Part shown: positions 17,947-26,461 of the stretch, in pieces
How the letters are laid out: each line of letters begins with the position of its first letter
How positions within the stretch are numbered: position 1 is the first letter of the stretch
Assembly (NCBI RefSeq): GCF_013149295.1
Contig: NZ_JABGCB010000003.1
Location: forward strand, 182,631-246,630
Length of the DNA stretch: 64,000 nucleotides
DNA from: Novosphingobium sp. SG751A
GTDB lineage: Bacteria; Pseudomonadota; Alphaproteobacteria; Sphingomonadales; Sphingomonadaceae
Reading direction: 5' to 3'
The notes under the pieces: model-generated
The model's input: the letters and a program-made list of their open reading frames with translations, nothing else
Told to the model about the DNA's origin: nothing
The model's database searches: none
Program-made: the position numbers and the translations under genes

Positions 17947-18183
17947 TTAACGGCGTTCCGCAGTCGCGCCGTCTTGACCGGGTTGATCTTGACGGGGTTG
18001 ATCCAATTGCGAGCGGACAGGCACCGCTTTCTCTTTCACCTTCGCGAACAACAACGCGGCGGCTATGGCGCGTGAACCGACAGCAACGTTGAGCGGTTCT
18101 TCCTGGTGGAGGTCGCTTGAAGACAAATCTTCTGAGTAGACCGTCGCGCGACGTGGTCCAATGTTACGAGCAGAGAAGGTCAT
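17947..18183 (-). CDS. Small protein of unknown function (78 aa)
   Basis: A 78-residue ORF with a strong AAGGAGA ribosome site before its ATG at 18183. It has an N-terminal MTFSARNIGPRRATVYSED, a central SRAIAAALLFA segment and a polar tail with a QPRQDQPGQD repeat that stems from two tandem 15-bp DNA repeats. The central segment recurs in a 97-residue ORF at 59.2-59.5 kb (SPAIAAALLFA). It is too short to be a convincing membrane helix. It is divergent from ridA across an AT-rich region. Function unknown. Confidence 0.55.
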   Translation of the reverse strand: MTFSARNIGPRRATVYSEDLSSSDLHQEEPLNVAVGSRAIAAALLFAKVKEKAVPVRSQLDQPRQDQPGQDGATAERR

Positions 18184-18304
18184 CGCAGTCTCCTTCAACG
18201 AAAACCCATAGGATGGTTTAATTCTGCGGTCCAAGTTTCAAGAGAATGCTTATCATTCTTCAAGGTTATGATGACAAGCCTATATACAACATTATCGCAC
18301 AATA

Positions 18305-18348
18305 TACGAATGATTTATTTATTGGAAAAATAATTACGAACGATTTAT
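18305..18348. repeat. Two 14-bp direct repeats, 30 bp apart, upstream of ridA
   Basis: TACGAATGATTTAT at 18305-18318 and TACGAACGATTTAT at 18335-18348 differ at one base. The 30-bp spacing is close to three helical turns, so two protein units could bind the same face of DNA. They lie in the AT-rich region upstream of ridA and are a candidate operator. Confidence 0.45.
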
Positions 18349-18441
18349 ATCATATCATTTCGAGATAACATATTTCCTTATGGGCATTAGACTGGGATGG
18401 CGATTTCAATATACCAAACCGGAATAGAAAAGGGTGAAAGT

Positions 18442-18795
18442 ATGAGCGACATAATCCGGCTTGTGACTAACGCGCGACGTGGGCGCGCTGTAATATATAA
18501 TGGCATCCTATCAATCGGCGGACAGACTGCTGCTGACTGCAGTAGTGACGTCAGATCACAGATGGAGCAGACTCTGCAGCGCATCGACGAGATTCTGGCG
18601 GAGGTCGGGACAGATAGAAGTCGATTGCTGACTGCACAAATTTGGCTGAAAAACATCGAACGCGATTTTGCAGTCATGAACGAAGTCTGGGATTCTTGGA
18701 TCGATCCGGCGACCGCACCAACTCGCGCGACTGCGCAGTGCGAGATGGCCTCACCCCGCGTCTTGGTTGAAATCATCATCACTGCCGCGGCTTAA
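18442..18795 (+). CDS. RidA/YjgF-family protein
   Basis: A 117-residue RidA-family protein; many members hydrolyse reactive enamine/imine intermediates made by PLP enzymes or amino-acid oxidases. The ATG at 18442 follows AGGGTGAAA. Features include VIYNGILSIGGQTAAD, EQTLQRIDEILAEVGTDRSR and LLTAQIWLKNIERDFAVMNE, with a C-terminal PTRATAQCEMASPRVLVEI that carries the active-site arginine. It converges on the ast operon and may protect against imines made by AstC or the opine oxidase. This assignment of role is inferred. Confidence 0.88.
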   Translation: MSDIIRLVTNARRGRAVIYNGILSIGGQTAADCSSDVRSQMEQTLQRIDEILAEVGTDRSRLLTAQIWLKNIERDFAVMNEVWDSWIDPATAPTRATAQCEMASPRVLVEIIITAAA

Positions 18796-18809
18796 GCGCG
18801 CCGAGATCC

Positions 18810-18839
18810 TTGCGCGGCCCTAGCAGTGGGGCCGCGCAA
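18810..18839. terminator. Bidirectional terminator between ridA and astB
   Basis: TTGCGCGGCCC at 18810-18820 pairs perfectly with GGGCCGCGCAA at 18829-18839 across an 8-nt loop, between the convergent ridA and astB genes. There is no long T tract, so it may work only partly as an intrinsic terminator. Confidence 0.6.
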
Positions 18840-18854
18840 CTAGCGATCCGCAGA

Positions 18855-20111
18855 TCAAAGCTCGTCGGGAAGGAAATCTAGCACTTTGAGCAAGGTCCGA
18901 CGCGCATCCCGCCAGCATTGCCAGAGATCTGCACCGACGAGGTCATCGGGATGGATGCGCTCCGGCCAGGATCGCTCGATCACACGCTCACACAGGGCAA
19001 GGCGGTCACTGTCGACCAGGAACCGAGGATCAACTGTTGACGGGTCCGCGACGACACGCAGGCGCAAGCATGCCGGGCCGCCGCCATTCGACATCGATTC
19101 CCGGACTTCGGTGGGTACGAGCTTTCGGATCGACCCATTGCCGGCAATCAGTTCTTCCAGCCAATTCCACACTCGCTCGTTTCGTTTTGCCTCCATGGGG
19201 AGGATAAGCGCCATCGTGCCATCGGGTAGAGTGACCAGTTGAGCGTTGAACAGATAGGAGGAGACGGCGTCTTCCAGACTGACCGCGGCGCTTGGCACCT
19301 CGATGATCTCGACCTCGGGCATCTTAGCGCGAAGTGCCGCGTAGAATGCCTCGGAATCAGCGAACGCCTGCTCATGCGCAAAGAGAACATGTTCATTGGC
19401 GACGGCAACGACGTCATTGTGGAAAGCGCCAGCCGCAATTGCTTCCGGTGCCTGTTGGACGAACAGCGTTCGTTCAGCAGCAAGACCGTGAAGTCGCGCC
19501 ACCGCTTCGCTTGCAACGCGATGCTGCCGTGCCGGGAATGGGCCACCCGGCTCGCCATAGACGAAGATCTCGATTCCGGGCTTTCCGTGCGTTAGGCTCA
19601 ATCGCATGTGATTTGCGGCGCCCTCGTCGCCAAATGGCGCCGGAACGGGTCCATGCACTGCAAAATGACGCGCATCACCAAACGCCAGTCGTAACTGGGC
19701 GAGAGTACCAGTCCATTCATGACTGCGATGGGGCATTGTAATAAGATTGGCGACTGTCAAATGGCAGCGGCCATCGGCGGCGTCGGATGCTGGAGACACG
19801 GTGGCGGCATTGGCGGCCCACATAGCGGATGCTGACAGCGCATTGGCGCGAAGTGCCAAAGGGGCCTCGGCAATCGATGTGCCAAGATTTCGAAGCCATG
19901 TGTCGTTGGGACGATCATGAGGGAGCAAAATTCCTTGAACAAGCCCGAGATCGAGATTGGCCCGCATTTTCGCGATGCCTTGTAGAGCCGCCTCGCGGGG
20001 GCGCGAGACTCTCCCCGCATTGCTGATCGCGGCGAAATTGCCGAAGCTCAAGCCGGAGAAATTGTGGGTGGGACCAACGATCCCGTCGAAATTGATCTCT
20101 CGCATCATCAT
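18855..20111 (-). CDS. astB: N-succinylarginine dihydrolase AstB
   Basis: A 418-residue enzyme that converts N2-succinylarginine to N2-succinylornithine, two ammonia and CO2, the second step of the AST pathway. It begins with REINFDGIVGPTHNFSGLS, the family hallmark, and has AGAFHNDVVAVANEHVLFAH and the active-site cysteine region SNGGGPACLRLRVV. Three ATG codons in a row open the gene one base after the astA stop; the first is used here. It is the last gene of the operon and ends at a strong hairpin. Confidence 0.96.
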   Translation of the reverse strand: MMMREINFDGIVGPTHNFSGLSFGNFAAISNAGRVSRPREAALQGIAKMRANLDLGLVQGILLPHDRPNDTWLRNLGTSIAEAPLALRANALSASAMWAANAATVSPASDAADGRCHLTVANLITMPHRSHEWTGTLAQLRLAFGDARHFAVHGPVPAPFGDEGAANHMRLSLTHGKPGIEIFVYGEPGGPFPARQHRVASEAVARLHGLAAERTLFVQQAPEAIAAGAFHNDVVAVANEHVLFAHEQAFADSEAFYAALRAKMPEVEIIEVPSAAVSLEDAVSSYLFNAQLVTLPDGTMALILPMEAKRNERVWNWLEELIAGNGSIRKLVPTEVRESMSNGGGPACLRLRVVADPSTVDPRFLVDSDRLALCERVIERSWPERIHPDDLVGADLWQCWRDARRTLLKVLDFLPDEL

Positions 20112-20112
20112 T

Positions 20113-21129
20113 CTACCGTTCAACAAAAAGGATGGGGTCGCCTATAGAGGCGCCGAGGACTTGCAGGGCGGACGCTTCGACTAATATGCCATCATCACGT
20201 TCGGAAACATGAGCGAAGCTCGCTCTGAAGCTGGCGAGTGAACCTGCCGCCAGGATACACGGAGATGCGCTATCACCAGGACTGGAAGAGACTACCGTGG
20301 CGGCTCGCGCGGTGTGGATCGACAGGATGTCGTCAGTGCGCGCGGTCATGGTGGGTCCGGCGTCGAAGATGTCGACATGATTCTCGAAGGCGAAGCCTTC
20401 TTTCTCTAGCATCCGCATCGCCGGCCGCCCTGAAATATGGGGCATGCCGATGACCTCTTGTGCCTCCGTCGGCAACATCGCGATGTAGAGCGGATGTTTC
20501 GGCATGAGGTCCGCTATGAACTGATTGCCCTGGACACCGTTAAACTCGTCAGCTTCTCGGAAGCTCATCCCGAAGAAACGACCGCCGACGGCATCCCAAA
20601 ATGGCGAATTGCCATACTCATCGACTAACCCCCGCAGCTCGGCGACGACACGAGCGGCGAAACGCGCACGATGAGCACGGATGAAGAGATAGCGGCTTCT
20701 TGCGAGCAACATGCCCATGCCGGCCGACCGCGCCTCAGAATGCAGAAATAAGCCGCCTACTTCGGAGCAACCGCCCAGTTCTGTGGAAAGGGTCAGCAGT
20801 TCCGAATGAACGGTTCGGCCCAACTCCTTATTGTATTGAGCGAATGTGTCTTTCCGGAAGCTGTAGAAAGGCCATGTCGTACCTACGTGGGAGAATACTT
20901 GGCAGGTTCCGAGGATACGACCGGTGGTGATATCCTCCAGGACAAAGAGAAACCTGTCGTCTTCATGCGTGTCTTCCGTGCGTGCGAAAGCACATGCCGC
21001 GTCGGCGAGCTTGGTTTCAAGCTTGCCTTTGTCTGGAGGCAAGTTGGTAAGCCCTCCACCTGTCTCTTTTGACAGGTCGTAGAGCGCGGAGAGGTCCGAC
21101 GTCTGTGCGGCGCGAAACACACCAAGCAT
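20113..21129 (-). CDS. astA: Arginine N-succinyltransferase AstA
   Basis: A 338-residue acyltransferase that transfers succinyl from succinyl-CoA to arginine, the first committed step. FRAAQTSDLSALYDLSKETG at the N terminus, then GLTNLPPDK, and later ELGGCSEVGGLFLHSEARSA and FWDAVGGRFFGMSFREAD are typical of the AstA/AruF family. The ATG overlaps the stop of the M20 peptidase gene (TGATG), so the long upstream open frame is not used. A single gene stands here, unlike the two-subunit AruF/AruG of pseudomonads. Confidence 0.95.
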   Translation of the reverse strand: MLGVFRAAQTSDLSALYDLSKETGGGLTNLPPDKGKLETKLADAACAFARTEDTHEDDRFLFVLEDITTGRILGTCQVFSHVGTTWPFYSFRKDTFAQYNKELGRTVHSELLTLSTELGGCSEVGGLFLHSEARSAGMGMLLARSRYLFIRAHRARFAARVVAELRGLVDEYGNSPFWDAVGGRFFGMSFREADEFNGVQGNQFIADLMPKHPLYIAMLPTEAQEVIGMPHISGRPAMRMLEKEGFAFENHVDIFDAGPTMTARTDDILSIHTARAATVVSSSPGDSASPCILAAGSLASFRASFAHVSERDDGILVEASALQVLGASIGDPILFVER

Positions 21130-22331
21130 CACAATTGCTCGCACTGCGCGAGACGGTGCAGCACCAGCGCCGTCAGCCGGGCTCGTGGCACAAGAGAGCG
21201 TACATCGAGATACTCGTTCGGCGAATGAATGAATTCGCCGATGGCACCCATCGTATCGAGAACGGGTACGCCCTGCCGCGCGATATTGTTGCCGTCGCAA
21301 ACGCCGCCCGCATCTCGCCAGGACAGCGGCTCGCCGAGCGCCGTAGCCGCTTCCTTGACGAGCCCGAATAGCCGCTCGGTCGCTGGACTGATCATTTTTG
21401 GCGGGCGACCGATCCCCCCATGCAATTTGATGTCTACATCGTGGTCGGAGGCAACCTGTGCGCTCAGATTCGCGACGACAACTGTCGCTTCGGCTACGTT
21501 TTTCTCCTTTCGCGGGCGAATGTTGAAGCGCAGTACGGCGTTGTCCGGGACGACGTTGGTCGGGCCTCCGCCATCGATCTTGGCTGGATTGATCGACAAG
21601 GAGGGATGCTGAGCGTTAGACAGGCGAAGCGCAAGATCCGACGCTGCCACAACCGCGTTTCGACCGTCTTCCGGATTACGGCCGGCATGCGCTGCGCGTC
21701 CGGCGATGACCGCAGCGAGATTCCCAGATCCAGGCCGTGCGCGCGCCATGATTCCACCTGGGAGAGACGGCTCAAAGGTCAACGCAGCAAATTTACCAAC
21801 AGCAAGCTCGTCGATCAGTACCGCCGAGGAGAGAGAGCCTGTCTCTTCATCGCTGTTGATCAGAACATCATAGCCGAGATCAGGTGAGATGGTCTCGAAA
21901 GCCTTGAGCCCGGCCAGCATGATCGCCAGGCCGCTTTTCATATCGAGAACGCCTGGGCCGTTCAGACGGTCTGTGTCGAGCCATCTGCACTGCTGAAACG
22001 CATCGTCTTCCGCGAAGACTGTGTCCATATGCCCGGTCAGGAGGATGCGGCGGCTAGCGTCGGGACGTACGCGGACGACCAGGTGCCGGCCCGCGATCAG
22101 GCTTTCGACCTTACCGGTAGCCGTGACAGCTTCCGTGGGCGCAGGGTCGCGCAGTGCCACAATCCCTGGCAGATCCGAAAATTCCGCAGCGAGCCGGCTC
22201 GCAAGCTTCCCGAGCCCATCGAGATTTCGAGTGCCCGAGTTGATCGTGCTCCACTCAAGTGTATGCGTGAGCATCGATTGGTAATCGATGCGGGTGATCA
22301 TGTCTTGTTCGTAGCGATCCAATTCCGTCAT
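21129..22331 (-). CDS. M20-family metallopeptidase, candidate succinylglutamate desuccinylase
   Basis: A 400-residue zinc hydrolase of the M20 family, closest in motif layout to glutamate carboxypeptidase/ArgE-type enzymes. Metal and catalytic segments are LLTGHMDTVFAED, GPGVLDMKSGLA, NSDEETGSLSS, TFEPSLPGG and FIHSPNEYLDV. It sits between astD and astA with overlaps at both ends (ATGA and TGATG), in the place where other ast operons have AstE. No AstE-like protein is seen in this window. It therefore probably hydrolyses N-succinylglutamate to succinate and glutamate, a non-homologous replacement; this is inferred from context and from the known use of acylated glutamate substrates by related M20 enzymes. 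Confidence 0.8.
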   Translation of the reverse strand: MTELDRYEQDMITRIDYQSMLTHTLEWSTINSGTRNLDGLGKLASRLAAEFSDLPGIVALRDPAPTEAVTATGKVESLIAGRHLVVRVRPDASRRILLTGHMDTVFAEDDAFQQCRWLDTDRLNGPGVLDMKSGLAIMLAGLKAFETISPDLGYDVLINSDEETGSLSSAVLIDELAVGKFAALTFEPSLPGGIMARARPGSGNLAAVIAGRAAHAGRNPEDGRNAVVAASDLALRLSNAQHPSLSINPAKIDGGGPTNVVPDNAVLRFNIRPRKEKNVAEATVVVANLSAQVASDHDVDIKLHGGIGRPPKMISPATERLFGLVKEAATALGEPLSWRDAGGVCDGNNIARQGVPVLDTMGAIGEFIHSPNEYLDVRSLVPRARLTALVLHRLAQCEQL

Positions 22332-23752
22332 ATCTTGAGCATCCCCTTCAAGCTGTCCGCGTTGCCAGTCGCCGTAGCAGCTTCGAAGCTCGCAATAGGA
22401 AATGCGCAGTAATCTGCGGCATAAAATGCGCTTGGCCGGTGATTACCCGACTCTCCTAGGCCGCCGAATGGAGCGGCACCGGATGCCCCAGTCGTCGGGC
22501 GGTTGCGATTGACCACTCCCGCTTTTACTTCGAGGATGAACTCATCCCACCGCTCGTTGTCGCTGGTCACGAGCCCCGCAGCGAGGCCGAAGCGCGTGTT
22601 GTTAGCTTCTGCGATGGCCGCGTTGAAATTGGCGACGCGTGTCACTTGAAGGACTGGCGCGAAAATCTCGTCATCAGGCGCCTTGATGCCGGTCACGTCA
22701 AATAGGGCTGGCGTGACGAACGCTTCTCGACGCCCGCCCACAATATCGAACGGCAGCAAGGTACGGGCGCCAATCTGAATCAGTCGATCGACTTGCGTAC
22801 GGGCAAGTTTGGCAGCGCGGTCCGAGATAAGTGGACCCATATAAGGCTGTGTTTCGTCATTCCACGCGCCAATCGTGAGATGGGCCATCTGCTCTTGGAC
22901 AGCCTGGACGACGGACTCGCCAAATCCATCATCGGGGACGATTAGACGCCGTGCGCAGGAGCAACGCTGCCCGCTCGTAATGAACGCGGATTGAGTCACG
23001 ATGGCGGCGGCTTCCGAAACATCCCCATCCCAGACAACGAGTGGATTGTTGCCGCCAAGCTCGAGTGCCAACAGGACATTCGGGCGCGTCGCAAAGTTTG
23101 CACGGAGTATCGCTCCGGTAGCAGCCGACCCCGTGAAAAGCAGGCCGTCTATATCGGTGGCGGCGAGTGCTGCACCGGTCTCGCGCCCTCCCTGAACGAC
23201 CGTGAGGACATCTTGAGGCAAACCGGCCGCGAGCCAGAGTTCCGCCATCGCTTCGCCAACCGCGGGAGCGAGTTCGGAGGGTTTGAATACTACGGTGTTT
23301 CCAGCCAGCAGTGCAGGAACGATGTGCCCGTTGGGAAGATGTCCCGGGAAGTTATAAGGTCCAAACACCGCCATCACGCCATGGGGCCGATGACGGAGGA
23401 CCGAGGCACCAAATGCTGTCTCGGCATGCCGCTCTCCGGCTCGCTCTTGCTGCGCGGTGATAGAAAGCTCCACCTTGCCAGTCATCGATCCGACTTCTTG
23501 GCGAGCTTCCCACAGAGGTTTACCGGTCTCGCGCGATATCAACTCAGCGAGGCGATCGGTGTGCGCCGTCAAGGCGGCAGCATAAGCCCGTGCGATGTCG
23601 ACTCGGTGGTCGAGCTTGGTCGCCCGCCACCTTCTGAAGGCGTGACGCGCGCGTTCGACGGCGCGTACGACATCGCTGTTTGTCGCTTGAGGGCCCGACC
23701 AGACGGTCTCGCCGGTAGCGGGGCAAATTGATTGCATGTTTACGGTGGTCAT
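22328..23752 (-). CDS. astD: Succinylglutamate semialdehyde dehydrogenase AstD
   Basis: A 474-residue NAD-dependent aldehyde dehydrogenase that oxidises N-succinylglutamate 5-semialdehyde to N-succinylglutamate. ALDH landmarks are VFGPYNFPGHLPNGHIVPAL, DGLLFTGSAATGAI, LLALELGGNNPLVV and the catalytic cysteine in SGQRCSCARRLIV. The HLPNGHIVPALLAGN segment is typical of AstD. The ATG at 23752 follows an AGGA site and gives the family length. Its stop overlaps the M20 gene start, and a 40-bp gap separates it from the upstream gdh. Confidence 0.94.
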   Translation of the reverse strand: MTTVNMQSICPATGETVWSGPQATNSDVVRAVERARHAFRRWRATKLDHRVDIARAYAAALTAHTDRLAELISRETGKPLWEARQEVGSMTGKVELSITAQQERAGERHAETAFGASVLRHRPHGVMAVFGPYNFPGHLPNGHIVPALLAGNTVVFKPSELAPAVGEAMAELWLAAGLPQDVLTVVQGGRETGAALAATDIDGLLFTGSAATGAILRANFATRPNVLLALELGGNNPLVVWDGDVSEAAAIVTQSAFITSGQRCSCARRLIVPDDGFGESVVQAVQEQMAHLTIGAWNDETQPYMGPLISDRAAKLARTQVDRLIQIGARTLLPFDIVGGRREAFVTPALFDVTGIKAPDDEIFAPVLQVTRVANFNAAIAEANNTRFGLAAGLVTSDNERWDEFILEVKAGVVNRNRPTTGASGAAPFGGLGESGNHRPSAFYAADYCAFPIASFEAATATGNADSLKGMLKI

Positions 23753-23792
23753 CGCAAAAATCCTAGCGAGAAGGCAAAGCGTAGATCGCGCA

Positions 23793-25115
23793 TCACGGAA
23801 ATAATCCGCGGGTCGCCTTTGCTTGTCGAACCGTCTCGACACCCAACGCCATCGCCGCGTCTCGATGCGAAAGCCCGTCGAGAGCGGCGCGGCTCAGAAC
23901 ACGCTGCAGTGCCCGTTCGAGAGTTCGGTAAAGCTTGTCGAGAATCTCCGGCTCGTCCCAGAAGAAACGCTGGAGGTCTTGAACCCACTCAAAGTAGCTC
24001 ACGATAACGCCGCCTGCATTGCAGAGGATGTCAGGGATCAGGAAAATCTCGTCTCTGCGCAGAGCTAGAATGAGATCTGCTTCGGGCGTGGTGGGGCCGT
24101 TGGCACCTTCGGCTAGGATTCGGCATTGCAGCTGGCCAGCGTTATTAGCGTTAATCGCACGTTCCATCGCAGCAGGCACGAGAACGTCGCATGGTCGCGT
24201 CAGCATTTCCTCTGCATCGATAAGCGTCTCAGAGGAAAAGCGACGAAGCACCCGGTTGTCCCGGACAAATGCTGTGAGCGCCTCAACATCGAGGCCGCGA
24301 GGGTCGAAATAAGCCGCAGTGTGGTCGCTGACACCAATCACGCGTACGCCGCGGCGGAGCAGTTCTATTGCTGTGACGGCGCCAACGTTGCCAAACCCTT
24401 GAATGATGGCAGTCGATTGGGTCGGATCAATGCCGACGATTTCCATGGCTCTGCCGATGAGATAAGCCACGCCGCGTCCGGTTGCCTCACGACGGCCAAG
24501 CGTACCACCGCAATCGACAGGCTTACCGGTGACGATCTCAGTAACGGTGCTGCCATGGTACATGGAGTAGGTGTCCATAAACCATGCCATGATCGTTTCA
24601 TCGGTCCCCATATCAGGTGCCATGACGTCGATCTGCGGTCCCACGAAAGGGATCATCTCCTGCATGTAACGTCGAGAAAGTGCTTCGAGTTCGCGACGAG
24701 ACAGGCTGTATGGGTCGACTGTTATTCCCCCCTTGCCGCCACCGTAAGGAAGGCCAACAAGAGCGCATTTCCAGCTCATCCAGATGGCAAGCGCCCCCAC
24801 TTCGCCCACATCTACGCTGGGCGAAAAGCGAGTGCCGCCTTTCGTCGGACCCAGGGTCAGATGGTGCTGGACTCGATAACCGTTAAAAACCGCCACTGAC
24901 CCGTCGTCGCGATGGATCGGGCATGACACGGCGATCGCGCGCTTGGGCATAAAAATGCGTTGGCGCTCCTCCTCGGGGATTTGCAGATGATCGGCGACAT
25001 GATCGAATTGCTGGCGCGCCATGTCGAAAACCGGACCGCTGTAAACCCCACTTGATACTCGCGAAGACACTGCAGGAATTATCGGAGCGAGATCTTCGGC
25101 TGCTACGCTGGCCAT
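23793..25115 (-). CDS. Glutamate dehydrogenase (Glu/Leu/Phe/Val family), copy 1
   Basis: A 440-residue hexameric-type glutamate dehydrogenase that deaminates glutamate to 2-oxoglutarate. It shows HLTLGPTKGGTRF, ALVGLPYGGGKGGITVDP with the catalytic lysine region, MAPDMGTDE, and the Rossmann segment IIQGFGNVGAVTAIELLRRG. The ATG overlaps the astC stop (TGATG). Placement inside the ast operon suggests it recycles the glutamate produced by AstC-side transamination and by the final desuccinylation. A second very similar gene lies at 57.9-59.2 kb. NAD or NADP use cannot be decided from reading alone, but NAD would suit catabolism. Confidence 0.93.
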   Translation of the reverse strand: MASVAAEDLAPIIPAVSSRVSSGVYSGPVFDMARQQFDHVADHLQIPEEERQRIFMPKRAIAVSCPIHRDDGSVAVFNGYRVQHHLTLGPTKGGTRFSPSVDVGEVGALAIWMSWKCALVGLPYGGGKGGITVDPYSLSRRELEALSRRYMQEMIPFVGPQIDVMAPDMGTDETIMAWFMDTYSMYHGSTVTEIVTGKPVDCGGTLGRREATGRGVAYLIGRAMEIVGIDPTQSTAIIQGFGNVGAVTAIELLRRGVRVIGVSDHTAAYFDPRGLDVEALTAFVRDNRVLRRFSSETLIDAEEMLTRPCDVLVPAAMERAINANNAGQLQCRILAEGANGPTTPEADLILALRRDEIFLIPDILCNAGGVIVSYFEWVQDLQRFFWDEPEILDKLYRTLERALQRVLSRAALDGLSHRDAAMALGVETVRQAKATRGLFP

Positions 25116-26314
25116 CACGCAGCCTTTCCCAGCGCCGTGCGAGCCGCCTCGCACGCGCGCTCAATCCGGGCCACGACGTCCATCACCTCGTCGGCCACGA
25201 TCGTCAATGGTGGCAGCAATCGTACGCAATTGTCGCCACCGCCAGCGACCAGAAGGCCCTGATCACGCGCGAAAGCCATAAACTCGCGATTGTTTGGGAT
25301 GAGCCGGATTCCGATGAGCAGGCCTTTGCCGCGCACTTCGGCGATAACATCGGGATAGCGGCTTCGCACACCCTCAAGTCGTTCGAAGAAATCGGCAGAG
25401 GCGCTTTGGACATTCACGAGCACCTCTTCGCGATTAATCTCCTTGAAGGCGGCAAGCGCCACCGCCATTCCCAAAGGGTTGCCGCCGAAGGTCGTGCCAT
25501 GGACCCCGACGGTCATTCCCTTTGCGGCATCGGCCGTAGCTAGGCAGGCTGAAACCGGGAAGCCTGCACCCAATGCCTTGGCAAGGGTCATGATGTCGGG
25601 CTCGACGCCATCGAACCATTGATGTGCAAAGAGCTTTCCGGTCCGCCCCATTCCGCACTGGACCTCGTCATAGATAAGGAGGACGCCGTGCGATCGTGTC
25701 AGGTCGCGCAAGCGTGCCAACACCGCTCCCGGCAGAGAGCGAGCGCCACCTTCACCTTGTACGGGTTCGACTATAACCGCCGCCGTCGTGGGGGAGTTGA
25801 CGGCAGCGGCGAGCGACACATCGTCATCGAGATCAAGCTGAATGTAGCCAGGCAACCTCGGACCAAATCCATCGAGATAAGCCGGATTTCCGGAAGCGTT
25901 CATGGCAGCATAGGTCCGCCCGTGGAATGAGCCAGAAAAGCCGATTATGTCGACCCTTTCAAGCTCGCCATTCACTGCGTGATAGCGACGTGCGGCCTTC
26001 AGTGCCGCCTCGACTGCCTCTGTGCCGGTGTTGGCGAAGAATGCGAGATCTGCAAAGCAGGCCTCCGTCAATCGCTGAGCTAGGAGACGCTGCTCAGCCA
26101 CGCCAAACAGGTTGGAGACGTGCCAGACCTTTTGTGCCTGCGCCTGCAAAGCGTCGATCAAGCGCGGGTGCGCGTGGCCAAGCGCGTTAGTCGCAATGCC
26201 CTGCACACAATCGATATAGCGTCGGCCAGTTGTATCGACCAACCAGACCCCATCGCCCGAGGCGACATCGAACGGCGTCGCATTATACGTTCCCATCAAA
26301 TGACCGTTGGTCAT
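25115..26314 (-). CDS. astC: Succinylornithine transaminase AstC
   Basis: A 399-residue class-III PLP aminotransferase of the ArgD/AstC family. In this operon it should convert N-succinylornithine plus 2-oxoglutarate to N-succinylglutamate semialdehyde plus glutamate. Landmarks are YIDCVQGIATNALGHAHP, FFANTGTEAVEAALKAAR, LIYDEVQCGMGRTGKLF and the PLP lysine in MTLAKALGAGFPVSA. The ATG at 26314 has GAGGATG upstream. It is the first gene of the operon, 147 bp from a divergent LysR gene. The sequence alone cannot separate it from acetylornithine aminotransferase; context decides. Confidence 0.93.
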   Translation of the reverse strand: MTNGHLMGTYNATPFDVASGDGVWLVDTTGRRYIDCVQGIATNALGHAHPRLIDALQAQAQKVWHVSNLFGVAEQRLLAQRLTEACFADLAFFANTGTEAVEAALKAARRYHAVNGELERVDIIGFSGSFHGRTYAAMNASGNPAYLDGFGPRLPGYIQLDLDDDVSLAAAVNSPTTAAVIVEPVQGEGGARSLPGAVLARLRDLTRSHGVLLIYDEVQCGMGRTGKLFAHQWFDGVEPDIMTLAKALGAGFPVSACLATADAAKGMTVGVHGTTFGGNPLGMAVALAAFKEINREEVLVNVQSASADFFERLEGVRSRYPDVIAEVRGKGLLIGIRLIPNNREFMAFARDQGLLVAGGGDNCVRLLPPLTIVADEVMDVVARIERACEAARTALGKAA

Positions 26315-26461
26315 CGAACATCCTCATGACTAAATGTAATGAACATAGTCTTTGAGAATATGAATATTCCAAACAGTTATATCATATTTCTCTCCTGTAG
26401 ATTGCGCCAAACGTCCTAATGTGGCAAACGCAATGGTATCATCTACAGATGAGTAACAGGA

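Noticed and set aside
24126..24899. Open plus-strand frame of 257 codons opposite gdh copy 1
   Set aside because: Antisense to an intact glutamate dehydrogenase; no start signal or motif of its own.
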